Shown: positions 11,499-27,059, numbered from the stretch's first letter. The stretch: 64,000 nt of DNA from Pohlia nutans (GCA_022496805.1 CM040085.1:24953811-25017810), one strand, 5' to 3'. Translations and numbers: made by a program. Notes: generated by a model from the letters alone, not told the origin.

Positions 11499-12131
11499 AT
11501 GGAGGGCGACGAGATGTGCGTGGTGTGCTGCGGTCCTCCGAAAGCGCCCGACGAGGACTGCCCCGAGTGGGACGAGTCCCTGCGAGGCGAGAGCCAATTG
11601 GACTGGCTCAATCACTACGTGGGCATCACCAAGGACGAGGACCTCATCCCCTTGGGCGCCTACCTCAACTACAGCAACTTCGCATGCATCGAAGGAAACC
11701 CTAATAAATTGTCCTTCGGGTGCGCAACCTACTTCCGAACAGGTTCCGAGGGCATCCCGTGGGACGAGTCCAGCGACGGGCCCTACGGCCTGGCCTGCCA
11801 CGAGAAGTGCTACCGCTTGCTGCAGCAGGAGCTTCAGTACGCGATCAAGTTTGGCGACGTGTGGCCGCTGCTGCTGCAGGAGGAGGATCTCGCCACCAAT
11901 TGGTTGGGCCCCGGCGTGACGGACTACGGCGGCATGGCACGGTACGCGGGGGAGTTTTTCAGGTACCAAATGTTGTGTGCGGACGGGAACGCGTGGATGC
12001 TGCGCGATCCCTCGACAGAGAAGGCGAATGCGGAGCGGATTGTGAAGGTGTGGCGAGCTCTGCTTGCCAAGGGATTTCCTGTCACGACCAACGATGAGCC
12101 TGAGCCAGAGTCCGGGGTCGTCAGTGACTGA
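11499..12131 (+). CDS. Uncharacterised Cys-rich acidic protein, 210 residues
   Basis: I do not recognise the family. It is an intronless ORF with high GC, strongly biased to G/C at third codon positions, unlike its AT-rich surroundings, which supports real coding. The start is the first ATG, inside a GGCCATGGAGG context; a GTG seven codons upstream is not needed. The N-terminus has CVVCC (residues 7-11) after an acidic start, and further cysteines follow, including LACHEKCYRLL near residue 103, which could bind metal. The middle and C-terminal parts look helical, with many aromatic residues. The C-terminal tail is acidic and rich in Glu-Pro. There is no signal peptide and no membrane segment. 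It is followed four bases after the stop by a MITE, so the transcript's 3' end probably lies inside transposon sequence. Confidence 0.65.
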   Translation: MEGDEMCVVCCGPPKAPDEDCPEWDESLRGESQLDWLNHYVGITKDEDLIPLGAYLNYSNFACIEGNPNKLSFGCATYFRTGSEGIPWDESSDGPYGLACHEKCYRLLQQELQYAIKFGDVWPLLLQEEDLATNWLGPGVTDYGGMARYAGEFFRYQMLCADGNAWMLRDPSTEKANAERIVKVWRALLAKGFPVTTNDEPEPESGVVSD

Positions 12132-12137
12132 CTCTAA

Positions 12138-12500
12138 GGGCCGCTTCACACTATGGCTGTCCAAGTCGAGAGGCCATGGGATTGAGTGGCCAAACTTTGT
12201 TGAGAGTCCAAAGAAATGGGCTGAAAATAGGCAATAAAATATAGTTTTCATTTTTTATGAAAAGAAATCGACTGCCTCTCAACCATAGTTTGGGTTTCCA
12301 TTATCGTCCGACCCAAACTTCCTTTCGAGAGGTTGTCGCCTTGGTCAAAAAGTGTTGCCATGTAGGCATTTTGAAGGGCGACGGCCTTTGGACTTTGACC
12401 TCTAGTGTGAAGGGTCGAGAGGCCGAAATCTTGGTTTCTTGCAATCCGATTGGTAGAAATCGACGGCCTCTCGACCTTCGGCCATAGTGTGAAGCGGCCC
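12138..12500. mobile_element. PIF/Harbinger-like MITE
   Basis: The terminal inverted repeat GGGCCGCTTCACACTATGGC and its reverse complement bound 363 bp flanked by TAA on both sides (12135-12137 and 12501-12503). The 3-bp duplication and G-rich ends fit PIF/Harbinger. It lies in the presumed 3' UTR of the 210-residue gene. Confidence 0.8.
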
Positions 12501-12503
12501 TAA

Positions 12504-16392
<3,889 letters not shown>

Positions 16393-16396
16393 TTAA

Positions 16397-16851
16397 TCCC
16401 TAATGGACCAAGAAGCCTAAATGTGACATTGTGTTATCATGAGCATTGATTTTGAATAGGTCTTGTGTGAACTTTCTTTTGTTCAAATTTATTTATTTTT
16501 AACCTTTGAAGGTCCAAAGAGCCCTTTCTGACCAGTATTATACACTAATATTTCATTGTATTTGGCATGGTTCTACACCTCCTATGGGTTTACGATCAAA
16601 AGTGAAGTTAAAATTCACGTTGACATGATTTTAATGAGCTATTGGGATCTCAATCTGGAGCTTTCTATTTACAACAAATGTCAAATATACGCCAACGTAT
16701 ATACTATCCCCATCAGCCCTTTAAGGGTTAACCAACACATGCAATGTTCTTCATTGATTTTGGTGATATAAAATTTGATTCCAAGTTAGATTATCACAAT
16801 ATGATTGGTTGAATTTCTCATTTTAAAACCATGAATCCTTGATTTTTGAAG
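16397..16851. mobile_element. piggyBac-like MITE interrupted by another MITE
   Basis: The left end TTAA-TCCCTAATGGACCAAG and the interior (AACACATGCAATGTTCTTCA and CACAATATGATTGGTTGAAT) match the 894-1123 element. The right end is decayed before TTAA at 16852. A second element is inserted at a TTAA inside it (16503-16727). Confidence 0.55.
16503..16727. mobile_element. Nested piggyBac-like MITE
   Basis: Ends CCTTTGAAGGTCC and GCCCTTTAAGGG are flanked by TTAA at 16499-16502 and 16728-16731. Removing it restores continuity of the host MITE across one TTAA, as expected for TTAA-specific insertion. Confidence 0.6.
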
Positions 16852-17147
16852 TTAATAAATGATTCAATCTCGGCCCTAAATGCTTACGACATTTTGAGAT
16901 AACTTGTTGCAAATTAATCCAGTGATGTAAATCTTTGCATCCTGCGCAGGTGCAGTTGGATGCACCTGCACTTCAGTTGTAAGGTAAGGGGTATAGTTGC
17001 CGTCAGTTCAAGCATTTCAATCTACATGGAGCGTTGATTTTCAATGATAAAAAATTGCAGCACATAAAACTTTGGGTTTAATAACTAAGCTCAAATTTTA
17101 ATTAACTTTTCATAATGTATGATTTTGTTATAAATTTTCAAACTTAA

Positions 17148-17955
17148 CCCCTAACCGTCCCGACGTCCATATTTTGGACGTTTTTGGGGGACATTCACCT
17201 TTGAAGAGCTGTAACTTTTGCAAAACGTGTCCGATCTTTATGAAAATTTTCAAAAACTCCCCGCATGATGTATGGAATGTGTGGTAAAAATTTCAGATCA
17301 ATTCAAGATGAATTGTGTTTTGGGTGATCATTTGAAAGTAGGTATCTTTTTTTTGGACAGTTTCTGTGAATTTTGATGGCAGCAACTTCGGGGGCTTGTA
17401 TCTCCTTCATCCCAAGTCCGTTTTCAATAACAATTATTGGGTTGGATTTCCCTTGAAGTCTAGTTATCATGGTAAAATCTTCATGTCAATCCATGTTGTT
17501 ATGAATGTTTTGGAGTCATTTTAGTGCACGGGTCTAGTTTGGACACTTTTTGCTTTTTGGTTCAAATGGGTCACTTTTCGGGCTACTTTTTGACATTGCA
17601 AGGCCATTTTAGGGCACATTAAATTTTTTCATGAGGCTTTTTTGGTACCAATGTGTTTATACGATGATTTTGAACTACTTTATAGTTCAAAGTTTTTTCA
17701 TTTGAGTAATTTTGAAAACGAATTTCACTTCTAACTGTGTTGCTAGGAAAATTTCAGCATCCTTTTTTAGCACTAAAACACTATGATCTTGCAATCTATA
17801 TGGCCAAATGACCCCAAAATTGATCCACATGATCTACAACATGTATGTTACAAGATTGTACAGTTGAGATTTCTATACGTCACTTACATTTAGACCTATA
17901 ACACATCAAAAGCGATGATGGTTTTAAGCCCAAAAAAGCTAGGGACCCTTAGGGG
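17148..17955. mobile_element. piggyBac-like element
   Basis: Left end TTAA-CCCCTAACCGTCC, right end GGGACCCTTAGGGG followed by TTGA (one mismatch to TTAA). It is 808 bp and non-coding. The interior shares sequence, in reverse orientation, with 31026-32007 (for example the ACATTGCAAGGCCATTTT region). Confidence 0.5.
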
Positions 17956-18839
17956 TTGATATGCATAAACCACTATTGATGTTAGTAGGTGTACCAGTAA
18001 CTATCTTTCATTTCTAGTCCAATCAAATTGCTAACTTGGTATAATTCATAATTAATGCTTGTGATAACTAGATTGAAGTTGAAAGAAGTGATTTTATACG
18101 TGATCACAATTGGTACCGAACAGTTTATGATGCTTCTACCTTACCACAGATTATCTTATCCAATTTTCTGAGTGCATTGAAATGAGCAAAGTTGTCGACA
18201 ATGACTTTTTCATCTTTCAGTTCAATCATTCAATGTAAGGTAACTTATTAATTGAGGGATTTTGGAAGGTGTACAAAATTATTAATTTAATTGCATTACA
18301 AGGTCTTGAAATCATTCTGTCTCAGGGATTTGGTTGAAGTTTGTCATACCTTTCTTGAATCAAGACATCACCTAAACATCAATGTGGAAAATTGTGAAAT
18401 AATGCAAGGCAATGTTTGAAATATCACCTAAGGTGGATGACCGAATAACCGATGTGTACTATAAACCAACAATATTATTGTACACTTATTGTACACTTTT
18501 CTTTCTATACAAATTTTGAGAAGTGACTTTAAAAAATATGATGTAAATTTCCCTAACTATTTAATATAAAATTTCATATTATAGAAATCTCATGATCAAA
18601 GCTTCCAATAAAAAATTTATAACTATTTAATATATATATATTTTTTGAAATTTAGTTGTGATTAAAAAAACCAAACATTTTTATATTTGTGAATATTTAG
18701 TACTTGTCATCAACACTTAACAAACGTGTTAAATTTGACATCAACACTTAACAAAAAAACCACTATTGTAACATTGTTGTGATATAAAGCTCAGTACAAT
18801 AACATTTGATAATATATATGTATCACACTTTCAGCATTA

Positions 18840-19333
18840 GGGGCGGTTTACACTACGGACCAAGAACTCGTCCCATGCAACTCTAAAATCTGTGATTGGC
18901 CCAAAAAGAGCTCTTGGTCCCATTTGGCTTTACACTACCTTGAAAAAAGGAGAATGACCACTAACTTTGAGGTCCCCAAAAATGCTAAAATTTCCCAAAT
19001 GGATAATGTTTTCATGGTCTCCTTGATTATAGTTGAGTCGAAGCAAATGCCTTGACTCAACTATAATCTAGGAGACCATGGGGCTCAAAAATCATTGATT
19101 GGCTAGTGTTTAATTATTTAAAGAGAAAGGAGGAAAAAGGGGAGGATAAAAGAGAGAATGATGAGCTTAAACTTGTCCCGGTCTAAATCCACTTTACACT
19201 ACAAAGAGTGACCAAGGCATTTAAAATTGCATTTTTGATTTTTCATGGTCACGGCTCTTGACCAAGAACCATGACCATGAAAATGATTTAATTTTCTTGG
19301 TCATGGCTCTTGGTCCATAGTGTAAACCGCCCC
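18840..19333. mobile_element. PIF/Harbinger-like MITE, copy 1
   Basis: The terminal repeats GGGGCGGTTTACACTA and their reverse complement are flanked by TTA on both sides. The subterminal region carries repeated CCAAGAGCCATGACC-type motifs on both strands. The interior is shared in reverse orientation with 47810-48268. It is 494 bp with no transposase. Confidence 0.88.
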
Positions 19334-19638
19334 TTAGTATGATTGCAAATAATTGGAGTAATCCCCAAAAACATTCATTTCAACTATTTATTGCCATTTA
19401 AAAATGTTTTAAAAACTTTTTATTCTAATGACAACCTTAGGTTGGAGCTGGTTTAAAAAAAATTCTATTGGTGACTATAGGTTTCACTTGTGGAGTCCCA
19501 ACGCTTATAGGGTATGTAAGTGAGCCATGAGCTGTCAATCAAGTTTTAGAGTAGGGTTTTTTATGATGTAACCTTTCTAATTATGATGTAATCTAACCTT
19601 TCACATTCTTGAATGGTCTTCTCATGAGTGTTTCATTT

Positions 19639-19748
19639 TCGGTACCAATGGTTCTTTATCTGGTGGATACTGGCTCGTTGGCAAAACGAATAGATACTTT
19701 ATTCATGCTGGGCCTCGAAAAAAGGACTGGAGTTTCTATCTATCTATC
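19639..19748 (+). mobile_element. 110-bp truncated LINE tail or SINE with target-site duplication
   Basis: The segment ends in TTTCTATCTATCTATC, like the 12-kb LINE at 49.3-61.6 kb, and shares ACTTTATTCA(T/C)GC and GGTGG(A/G)(T/C)A blocks with the last ~100 bp of that LINE. It is flanked by a perfect 10-bp duplication, TGTTTCATTT (19629-19638 and 19749-19758). This is the pattern of target-primed reverse transcription with 5' truncation. Confidence 0.7.
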
Positions 19749-19758
19749 TGTTTCATTT

Positions 19759-20572
19759 CGTTCTCAAAGATCATATGTGAAGTAACTTAGCCTATCACGT
19801 CTTTTCAATTTCATGTCCTTGCACTTTGTCAATGGTGGTGCAGAGAAAAGCGAAGCGCTAGTTTTTATTTCTTTTTTAATTATAATCATTATTATCATTT
19901 TGCATTGAGCCAATAGCTTGTTGAATAATCCTTGAGCTTCTAATGAAGAGGTTAAAGGTTTGAACCCATTTCCATGTTAGAACTTGCTAATGCCATAACC
20001 TACCCAACTATAGCACTTGGAGGTTTGTAGGTGAACTAAACATCTCATCAACCATGTGGGTACTTAGAGGCTTTCTTTTAAGAAAAAATAAAACACAAGA
20101 AGATGCCCTAAACATGGGCACTCACTTCCATTGATAGCAGGAAGTAATGGTAGTACAATCACTCTATTTAGTAGTAGGTCATCTTAGTAGTAGAGGCAAT
20201 ATCCACCAATGATACTATTAATAATTATCGCCGGTCTCTCGTTGGTCTCTTTGAACTTAATTTTTTTTCTTTTTGTTATTCATTTTTTGTTTCATTTCTA
20301 ATTTTTGCATTACTATTTAAAGGTTGGTCCAAACACGATGATTTCAATCATCATTGAGGACACTTCAAAAATACCGAAGGTGGAGGGTAGGATTGGCAAA
20401 AAATATTCTAATAATAAATGCTGATATTGAGGATTTTTTTTTTCAAAAACATTTCTAGCTTGTAAAGTGACAAGGGGAATATTTTAGAATATTTATAAAT
20501 ATTCTACTCGTCAAACCTTGAAGAAATGCTAAATGTTTGACATAGACATGTCAACCCTGCCCTCCACCTAAA
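19759..20572. other. Gene-free stretch
   Basis: AT-rich sequence without a supported ORF or a clear repeat boundary. Confidence 0.4.
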
Positions 20573-21151
20573 GTAGGAGCACCCAATTCCGAGAGTGTCA
20601 TCAGAAAAGTTGGGTCAACTATTTTGGTGCCATTTTGACACCAAAGGCCGCACATAGGTCATTTTAGTGTCATTTTATTTATACTAGATTGGTATGGAGG
20701 TTGGCACCAACTTATCTTAATTGCGTTTCAATGCACCATCATGGCACCATGTTCACATGCCTTGAAGTTCCTGATTGTACCCTATGTCGGTACGTTCTAG
20801 ACATGGCATTCATTTTAGACGGCAAATCTAAACACATCATAGAGCCTTTATTGTTTGCAACTTACAAAAATGATAAGCTATCTGTGGTCTACCCCAGGGT
20901 CTACCTGATTTACGTTCTACAATGACCACTGAAATCACTATATACTATGGATGGGTGAATGGCGTGGGTACATTCATCTATTTAGACAAAATTTCATCCT
21001 ATTTAGATGAATTTTACCACAATATTCAATTTTATTTATTTATTAGTAATGCCTCTCGTAGATACCGTGGGCCACAATATATGGTGATTTCAATGTACCT
21101 TGTCTAGAAATTATCGGCATTAGGTACACTGTTGGAATTGGGTGCTCCTAC
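20573..21151. mobile_element. Unclassified MITE
   Basis: The inverted ends GTAGGAGCACCCAATTCC and GGAATTGGGTGCTCCTAC enclose 579 bp. No target-site duplication could be fixed, so the superfamily is unassigned. Two short internal frames are not supported as genes. Confidence 0.65.
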
Positions 21152-22090
21152 CTTATAGTATAAAACCTTCCTACAGAATTTGGCACTACTTATTGACAAA
21201 GCGGTCAGTTCTAGTCCGAACTTGTGTGGTGAGGGTCGTGTTCTAAACATCCTGATGAGCAATGAAGGCTTCATCTGAGTCATGAGCTTTCCGAATTAAC
21301 CCCTAAAAGCCTGAGGGGTATTGGAAAAATTTCTCACCCGCCTTTACCTGCGCGCCCCGGATGTCCAGCTGCATGAGCATGCTTGCCTGACATTTTTGGC
21401 TTTTTACAATAAATAAAATATGAGTTATCAAAACAAAGAAAGGACCCAGCCAGAAAGGAAGTCACAAATAGAAAGGACCCAACCAGCTCACTCACTCACA
21501 AATAGAATTTACATGTGAAGAGGTCAGGAGTGGGCCGGCTAACATGCCCATAATGACAGATTGAGCTTGCCCATAATACCATGCCCATAATGACTCTGCC
21601 CATAAATAACAGATTGAGCTTGTGTCTTTAGCCCCGGAATAAATGGACTGGACTTTGCGTTTCTCAAAATTTTGGTGAACAGTGCACCCATTTCTCAGTA
21701 AAAGACAGGCTCACTTTACGGATAACTCCATTGTTGGACAAAAAGTCCATTTCAGCTAGCCTTGCTATTCTCAACTTCTCACCAAAGAACTGTGTTCCAC
21801 AGACTTTCAGGATACCTTAAATTCTGCAACACGTGAAACTGTTTACCCAGCACAATTTGACTGTTTGTCAAATTCGATGACTTTTATTTCCAATAGTTGT
21901 GTACCCGTGTTGTTAAAGCACATGAAGTTGGGATAATGTTCAATGAATGTCACTGGGATACCATAGATTCTGGAAAAATGAAGAGGCTGGAAAGACCATC
22001 AAACAAGTCACACTTGTCTATGGCTTTGAACAGCACGCCATTGCAACAGGATAATTAAATCCTAACTTCCACTTTGTACGCCATCTAAAG
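21152..22090. other. Gene-free stretch
   Basis: Contains direct repeats of TGCCCATAA and CAGATTGAGCTTG (21545-21625) and an isolated TTAACCCCTAAAAG end at about 21296 with no partner seen. Confidence 0.35.
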
Positions 22091-22389
22091 TCGAGGCACC
22101 TAAAACCGACCAGGTACCCAAAACCAACCACCCTAGATTCTTGCCTAATTTCTAGATTTTCAAAGGGAAGATGTACCTCATTTGTACATTAGAGCAGGTG
22201 ATCGGTTTTAGGTAAACCTATGACTTTCACTTAGAAAATTTGTACTTATTCAAATAATTATCAAAAAATTTAAATTAAATATGAAAACTTCTTAATTTCT
22301 TATTGCTAAAAGAGGAAAATCCTTAACATATGGATTCATCTATCCCATGTATAGTGAATGTCTTAACTGATCGGTTTTAGGTGCCTCGA
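22091..22389. mobile_element. Unclassified MITE
   Basis: A perfect 19-bp inverted repeat, TCGAGGCACCTAAAACCGA, bounds 299 bp. No clear target duplication. It lies about 230 bp upstream of the germin-like TATA box. Confidence 0.75.
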
Positions 22390-22621
22390 CCGGGTGCGGA
22401 TGCTTGTGACTTCAGGCCATTCCTAACATGCATGAAAGTTCAACCCCAGTCAACTCACTTTCCGGATCCCCTCATCAGAACAAGACTCTATCCCTTGCAA
22501 CAGTGACTCCCAAAGTGCTTGTCCATGGCAGCCAACACGTGAGACTTTTTCTTCATGCCACAGTCAGTGACCTGGAAAACAGTGAGGGCTTGACATCTAT
22601 GACATCCCCCAAGCTCACGTG

Positions 22622-22628
22622 TATATAA
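22622..22628 (+). promoter_or_regulatory. TATA box of the germin-like gene at 22814
   Basis: TATATAA lies directly after CACGTG (G-box core) and 192 bp upstream of the ATG. The same GTGTATATAAGCCC block is conserved upstream of the paralogue at 42290-42976, which supports it as a working core promoter. Confidence 0.7.
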
Positions 22629-22813
22629 GCCCATGCAACCCGAGCAAATTTAACAGCAGGCTCAATTATTCCTGATCTCCAGCTTCCGCCACCATCTTAC
22701 ACCTTGTTCTCTCTCTCGCTCACAGCCAGCGCTCCACTTGCAACGTCCTGAACTCATCCATCCACTGATTCCAGCAGCTGCACACATCGATTGGGAGCCA
22801 GCAAAGCGACATC

Positions 22814-23500
22814 ATGGGTATCTTCCGCAGTGATGGATTGTGGCTGACGGTGGCCGTGCTCGTGAGCGTGGCCGCGCTCGTGCCCATGCTGGCCATGGCC
22901 GCCGACGAGGATCCCCTGCAGGACTTCTGCGTCGCCGACAACTCCACCGGCCTCACCATCAATGGCTTCCCCTGCAAGCCCGCCGACAAGGTGACGGTGT
23001 GGGACTTCACTTCCGCCGCCCTCAAGAATCGCGGCAACACCAGCAATATAAACATGGCGGCCGTGACGCCGGCCTTCGTGATGCAGTTCCCGGGACTGAA
23101 CACGTTCGGGATCTCGGCTGCGCGCATCGACTTCGACAAGGGCGGCATCAACCCCCCGCACACGCACCCGCGCGCCACGGAGCTGCTGTTCCTGGCCAAG
23201 GGCGAGCTGTACGTGGGGTTCGTGAGCAGCAACGGCGCCAACAACACGTTGTTCGCCACCACCATCAAGGCGGGCGAGCTGTTCGTGTTCCCCAAGGGCC
23301 TGGTGCACTTCCAGCTCAACGTGGGTAACGGCCCGGCGCTGGCGATCTCCGCCTTGAGCAGCCAGAACCCAGGCGTGCAGCAGGTGGCGCCGGCGCTGTT
23401 CGGCAGCGTCCCGCCCATCAACGACGACGTGCTGGCGAAGGGCTTCCGCATCAGCGTGGACACCGTCAGATATATCGAGAAGCAGTTCCCCGCCATGTAA
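22814..23500 (+). CDS. Germin-like protein (secreted cupin)
   Basis: Intronless, 228 residues, the usual germin-like length. Residues 1-~30 are a signal peptide, and the mature chain starts near DEDPLQDF, so it should be secreted to the cell wall. Cys39 and Cys54 are the conserved germin disulfide pair. Cupin box 1 is PPHTHPRATELLF (His116, His118, Glu123) and box 2 is GELFVFPKGLVHFQLN (His165), the full Mn-binding set. N-glycosylation sequons are at Asn43, Asn75 and Asn143. Germins form oligomeric beta-barrels; some have oxalate oxidase or superoxide dismutase activity, which cannot be assigned from sequence. Very high G/C at third codon positions contrasts with the AT-rich flanks. It is a paralogue of the genes at 26170 and 42290. 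Confidence 0.95.
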   Translation: MGIFRSDGLWLTVAVLVSVAALVPMLAMAADEDPLQDFCVADNSTGLTINGFPCKPADKVTVWDFTSAALKNRGNTSNINMAAVTPAFVMQFPGLNTFGISAARIDFDKGGINPPHTHPRATELLFLAKGELYVGFVSSNGANNTLFATTIKAGELFVFPKGLVHFQLNVGNGPALAISALSSQNPGVQQVAPALFGSVPPINDDVLAKGFRISVDTVRYIEKQFPAM

Positions 23501-26169
23501 GCAAGTCACCAGCGACAAAAGGAATGCTTGTTTACCCAGGCTCATTGATCAGATCCTGTGAAAGCATACAGCCTCGGCACATTGATTTCAACTGGGAGCA
23601 CGATAGAGTCCGATGACTTAGACTCACTTGTGGTAGCTAGCTGGACTGTCGTGAGAAGCTAGCGCCGGCTCAATTCTAGAATTAATTCCAAGACAGTGTT
23701 CAATCTGCAAGTTTTACATGCAAGGTTTGAATTATGGCATGAGTCTTATGAGTATCTCAGTAGTTTGGTTTCAGGTTCATGTGGCGGTTGTAAGTGCCAC
23801 ATGTATGTCATTAAATATTCAACAATAAAGCCAGGCCGGCTTACTCTGATTATCATGATATGGTGTGCTGTACAGTACAGTGTCGTTCGTGAAGTCAGAG
23901 TTATTATTATAACGGGAGGTGCAATGCAATGGCCATGTTAAAATCTACTTCAACATTGAAAATTCAACTCCCAACTGTTTGTAACGTCAATTTTGTTCAT
24001 AATATTCTTGTGCTGCCGTGGATTAGACCTTTCTCTACAGTGGTATGGTAGAGGTATCATTCCTCACCACTGAAAAATGATGCGTCTGCACCCAAAGCGT
24101 CCAGAAACTGAACGACTAATAGATTCAAACCCGCCCTACGTTCTCATCAATGTTTGGATGAAAGTCATCCAATTTTTTGGAGATTCTTCACCAAGTTGTT
24201 GTCCTATCTAACGGTTGGATTTAGTCATACTTGATTACATATTTTTCTAAAATCACAAATGTAGAAGTATGTACCAATCCAAAATTGCATTCACTTTAGT
24301 TCAAAAGTGGCCTTGCAAAAATGAGATCATAGATTTAAGAAACACGAAAATTTCAAAGAATCACCACGTTTAAGAGTATCTCCTTTCAAATTCATTCCAA
24401 CAAATTTTACTCAAAAAATATTAAAATTTTGTTTGTTATCAAATTTCGAAGGAATTTCTAATTTTAACTTTCAAATTTTATAATTAAATATTGGTGATGG
24501 TATTAGTGAATCGAATTGTAGAGATGGAATCTAAAATTCAAAATCTAGAACTTTCATTTGTATATCTATTCCAAAATATTCTTCTAAATAGTACTTTATG
24601 ATGATTTTTCTCAAATTGTCAATTCCAAGGACACCCTAGTACGTTTAGGGGTTAAAAAGAAGAAGAAGAGATTGTAAGAAAAACGATGAGGATTAGGTCC
24701 GTAGTTCAAGGATGTTATCTTATATATTAGTGGAATTTCAATGCCAAAAGTCCAAAATTGTGACATTCAATTGAGTGCACAAAGCAATAAAATCTAAGAT
24801 TGTCTCATATAGATTAAAGTTTTCAAAAGCCCATTTGAACCAGTATTATTTGGTGGGCTTGTTGTAAGAAAACAAGCGGTTAGTGACGTAGTCTCTACCT
24901 TAGTATTTACCCTAAATGTTTTTTTACGACTTGTTTATAAGAAAACTTAAGAAAACTTGGTAAAAAAAACCACAACCAAAATTGGTTGCAATTCCTTTGA
25001 CCATCGTTTGCTACAACCACTAAATGATTTCACATTTTTCCTTTTCGCGTAGCGACTGCGATTTTGAGAATTTTGGGACATGTAACATGTCGTTGGAAAG
25101 GCATTTTCAAGACCATTCTAGCATTATATTACGCTCCAAATTCCAAAAATTGCAATTGCTACACTAAAAAGAATATCGGTTCACCGTGTCCACACCGATA
25201 CGGTTCACCGTGTATTTTGGATTTTTCTGCATTTTTACTTAAACTATAATTATTTTGGCCATGAAAATAAGTTCTATTGCATTTGAGCTCAACTAACAAA
25301 ATGAAGATTGCCAAGTCTAGTTTCTACTCCATTTTGATTTTTTGAAAAACTTTGAAATTGATTGTTTTATTGCAATTACAAGTTTGGCGGGTATTACCAC
25401 GGTATAGCAAAAAAAATTAAAATTAGATACACGGATGATTTTCATTAACTAAACTTTTCTTCATTGTAATTTACATCGTTCACTTGGTAGAAAAATTAGA
25501 ATTTTTGAGTACATTTTGTAATTGATATGAATTTTCTTTACAATCAATTCAAAAAATCATAGTAATTTCAAAATTTCACCAAATTTTATGAAAAATTCTT
25601 GATTTATAGTAGACACATGGCTTCATCTACTAAAACATAAAGTTGAATTCTCGTATTATTTATAGTGAAAAAATTGAGTGTGATAGGTAAAGCATGATCA
25701 CAGGGAGATAAATACAAGATTCCCATATGGGAAATGCGGACAAATTTCCCACACTTGTAACTTTCCCAAATAAAAATACACTACAATCATCCCAAGAAAG
25801 TTGCAATTGTGGAAATTTTGTCCCACTTCCCATATGAAATCCCATGTGGAAATGTCTTTATTCATTTCTCCCTGTGGATTCTACGGTCATAGGTTCAACC
25901 TTTAGGGGTTAAAGCACTTCGGCCCTCGGAGGCTGGCAATTGGAACAGCGGTCTCCGGCCAACTCCCATTAGTTAGTTACCGTTTCCGTTGCACCGTGTC
26001 TTATCTCAATTCGTGCACTCTTGGGACGTGCCCACACCAATCGGATGCACATTGCCCGGTAAACATACTCAGCTTTCCAGTACTTGCAAAGTGTGAAGTA
26101 CTCGTGATCTCGTCCATCGAGTGACTGATTCTAGCACTCGTCGGTGCGTGTCTGAGCGAGCGACATCGA
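23501..26169. other. Intergenic stretch with repeats
   Basis: The 3' UTR of the germin-like gene runs to about 23830 (AATAAAG near 23823). At about 24100-24651 there is a repeat ending ACGTTTAGGGG-TTAA, related in reverse orientation to about 44480-44870. At about 25200-25908 there is another piggyBac-like end (CCTTTAGGGG-TTAA), related to 3856-4613 and carrying the small element at 25699-25876. Confidence 0.4.
25699..25876. mobile_element. Small MITE, CACTA-like ends
   Basis: Inverted ends CACAGGGAGA and TCTCCCTGTG are flanked by GAT on each side (25696-25698 and 25877-25879). A 3-bp duplication with CAC ends suggests a CACTA-type element. It is 178 bp and is nested in a piggyBac-like repeat. 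Confidence 0.5.
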
Positions 26170-26837
26170 TCGTGAAGCCTGCCACCCGCAATGATGGTTT
26201 GGGCTCACAGTGGCCGTGCTCGTGAGCGTGGCGCTCGTGCCCATGCTGACCATGGCTGCCGACGAGGATCCCCTCCAAGACTCCTGCGGTGGATCCACTG
26301 GCTTCCCCTGAAGCCCGCCGACAAGGTGTCGGTGATGGACTTCACGTCCGCCGCCCTCAAGACCCGCGGTGACACCGACAATCTCAAAACAAGGCGGCCG
26401 TGACCTCGGTCTCCATCATGAATTTCTCGGGACTGAACATACTCGGGATCTCGGCTGCGCGCATCGACTTCGACAAGGGCGGCATCAACCCCCCGCACAC
26501 GCACCCCCGCGCCACGGAGCTGCTGTTCCTGGCCAAGGGCGAGCTGTACGTGGGGTTCGTGAGCAGCAACGGCCCCAACAACACGTTGTTCGCCACCACC
26601 ATCAAGGCGGGCGAGCTGTTCGTGTTCCCCAAGGGCCTGGTGCACTTCCAGCTCAACGTGGGCAAAGGCCCGGCGTTGGCGTTCTCTGCCTTGAGCAGCC
26701 AGAACCCGGGTGTGCAGCAGGTGGCGCCAGCGTTATTCCACAGCGTGCCGCCCATCAACGACAAGGTGTTGGAGCAGGGCTTCCGCATCAGCGGGGACAC
26801 CGTCAGATTCATCGAGGAGCAGTTCCTCAGCCCTTAA
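26170..26837 (+). pseudogene. Germin-like pseudogene
   Basis: Homologous to the gene at 22814 from the 5' leader onward. The original start codon is lost (GCGACATC followed by G instead of ATG). A base is missing in the signal-peptide region, there is a deletion in the Cys39-Cys54 segment, TGA follows the GFP motif, and a further frameshift occurs near 26390. From about 26440 to the stop at 26837 the frame is intact, includes the HTH...E and box 2 motifs, and is identical in protein to the 3' part of the paralogue at 42290-42976. The intact half alone lacks a signal peptide and box upstream strands, so a functional product is unlikely. Confidence 0.88.
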
Positions 26838-27059
26838 GCCTGAAGGAAGTGGCCAGCTGACAACAGAACTGGATGGATCCAGGCTCAGCGTCGGCAACGG
26901 ATCATCAGATCCTGTGGAAGTATCAATCATGGACATACAGCCACAGTACGTAACTACTAGTATACATTTATTTCAAATGTTGCAAACAAGATATTTCTAG
27001 TCGGACTACTATGATTCACGAGTGAGAAGTGCTGGTCGTCCCCCTGGACTCAGTTCTCA

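Noticed and set aside
22720..23545. Long antisense and alternate-frame ORFs over the germin-like genes (also at 26205-26812 and 42315-42983)
   Set aside because: They are shadows caused by high GC in third codon positions; only the germin frame has motifs and conservation.
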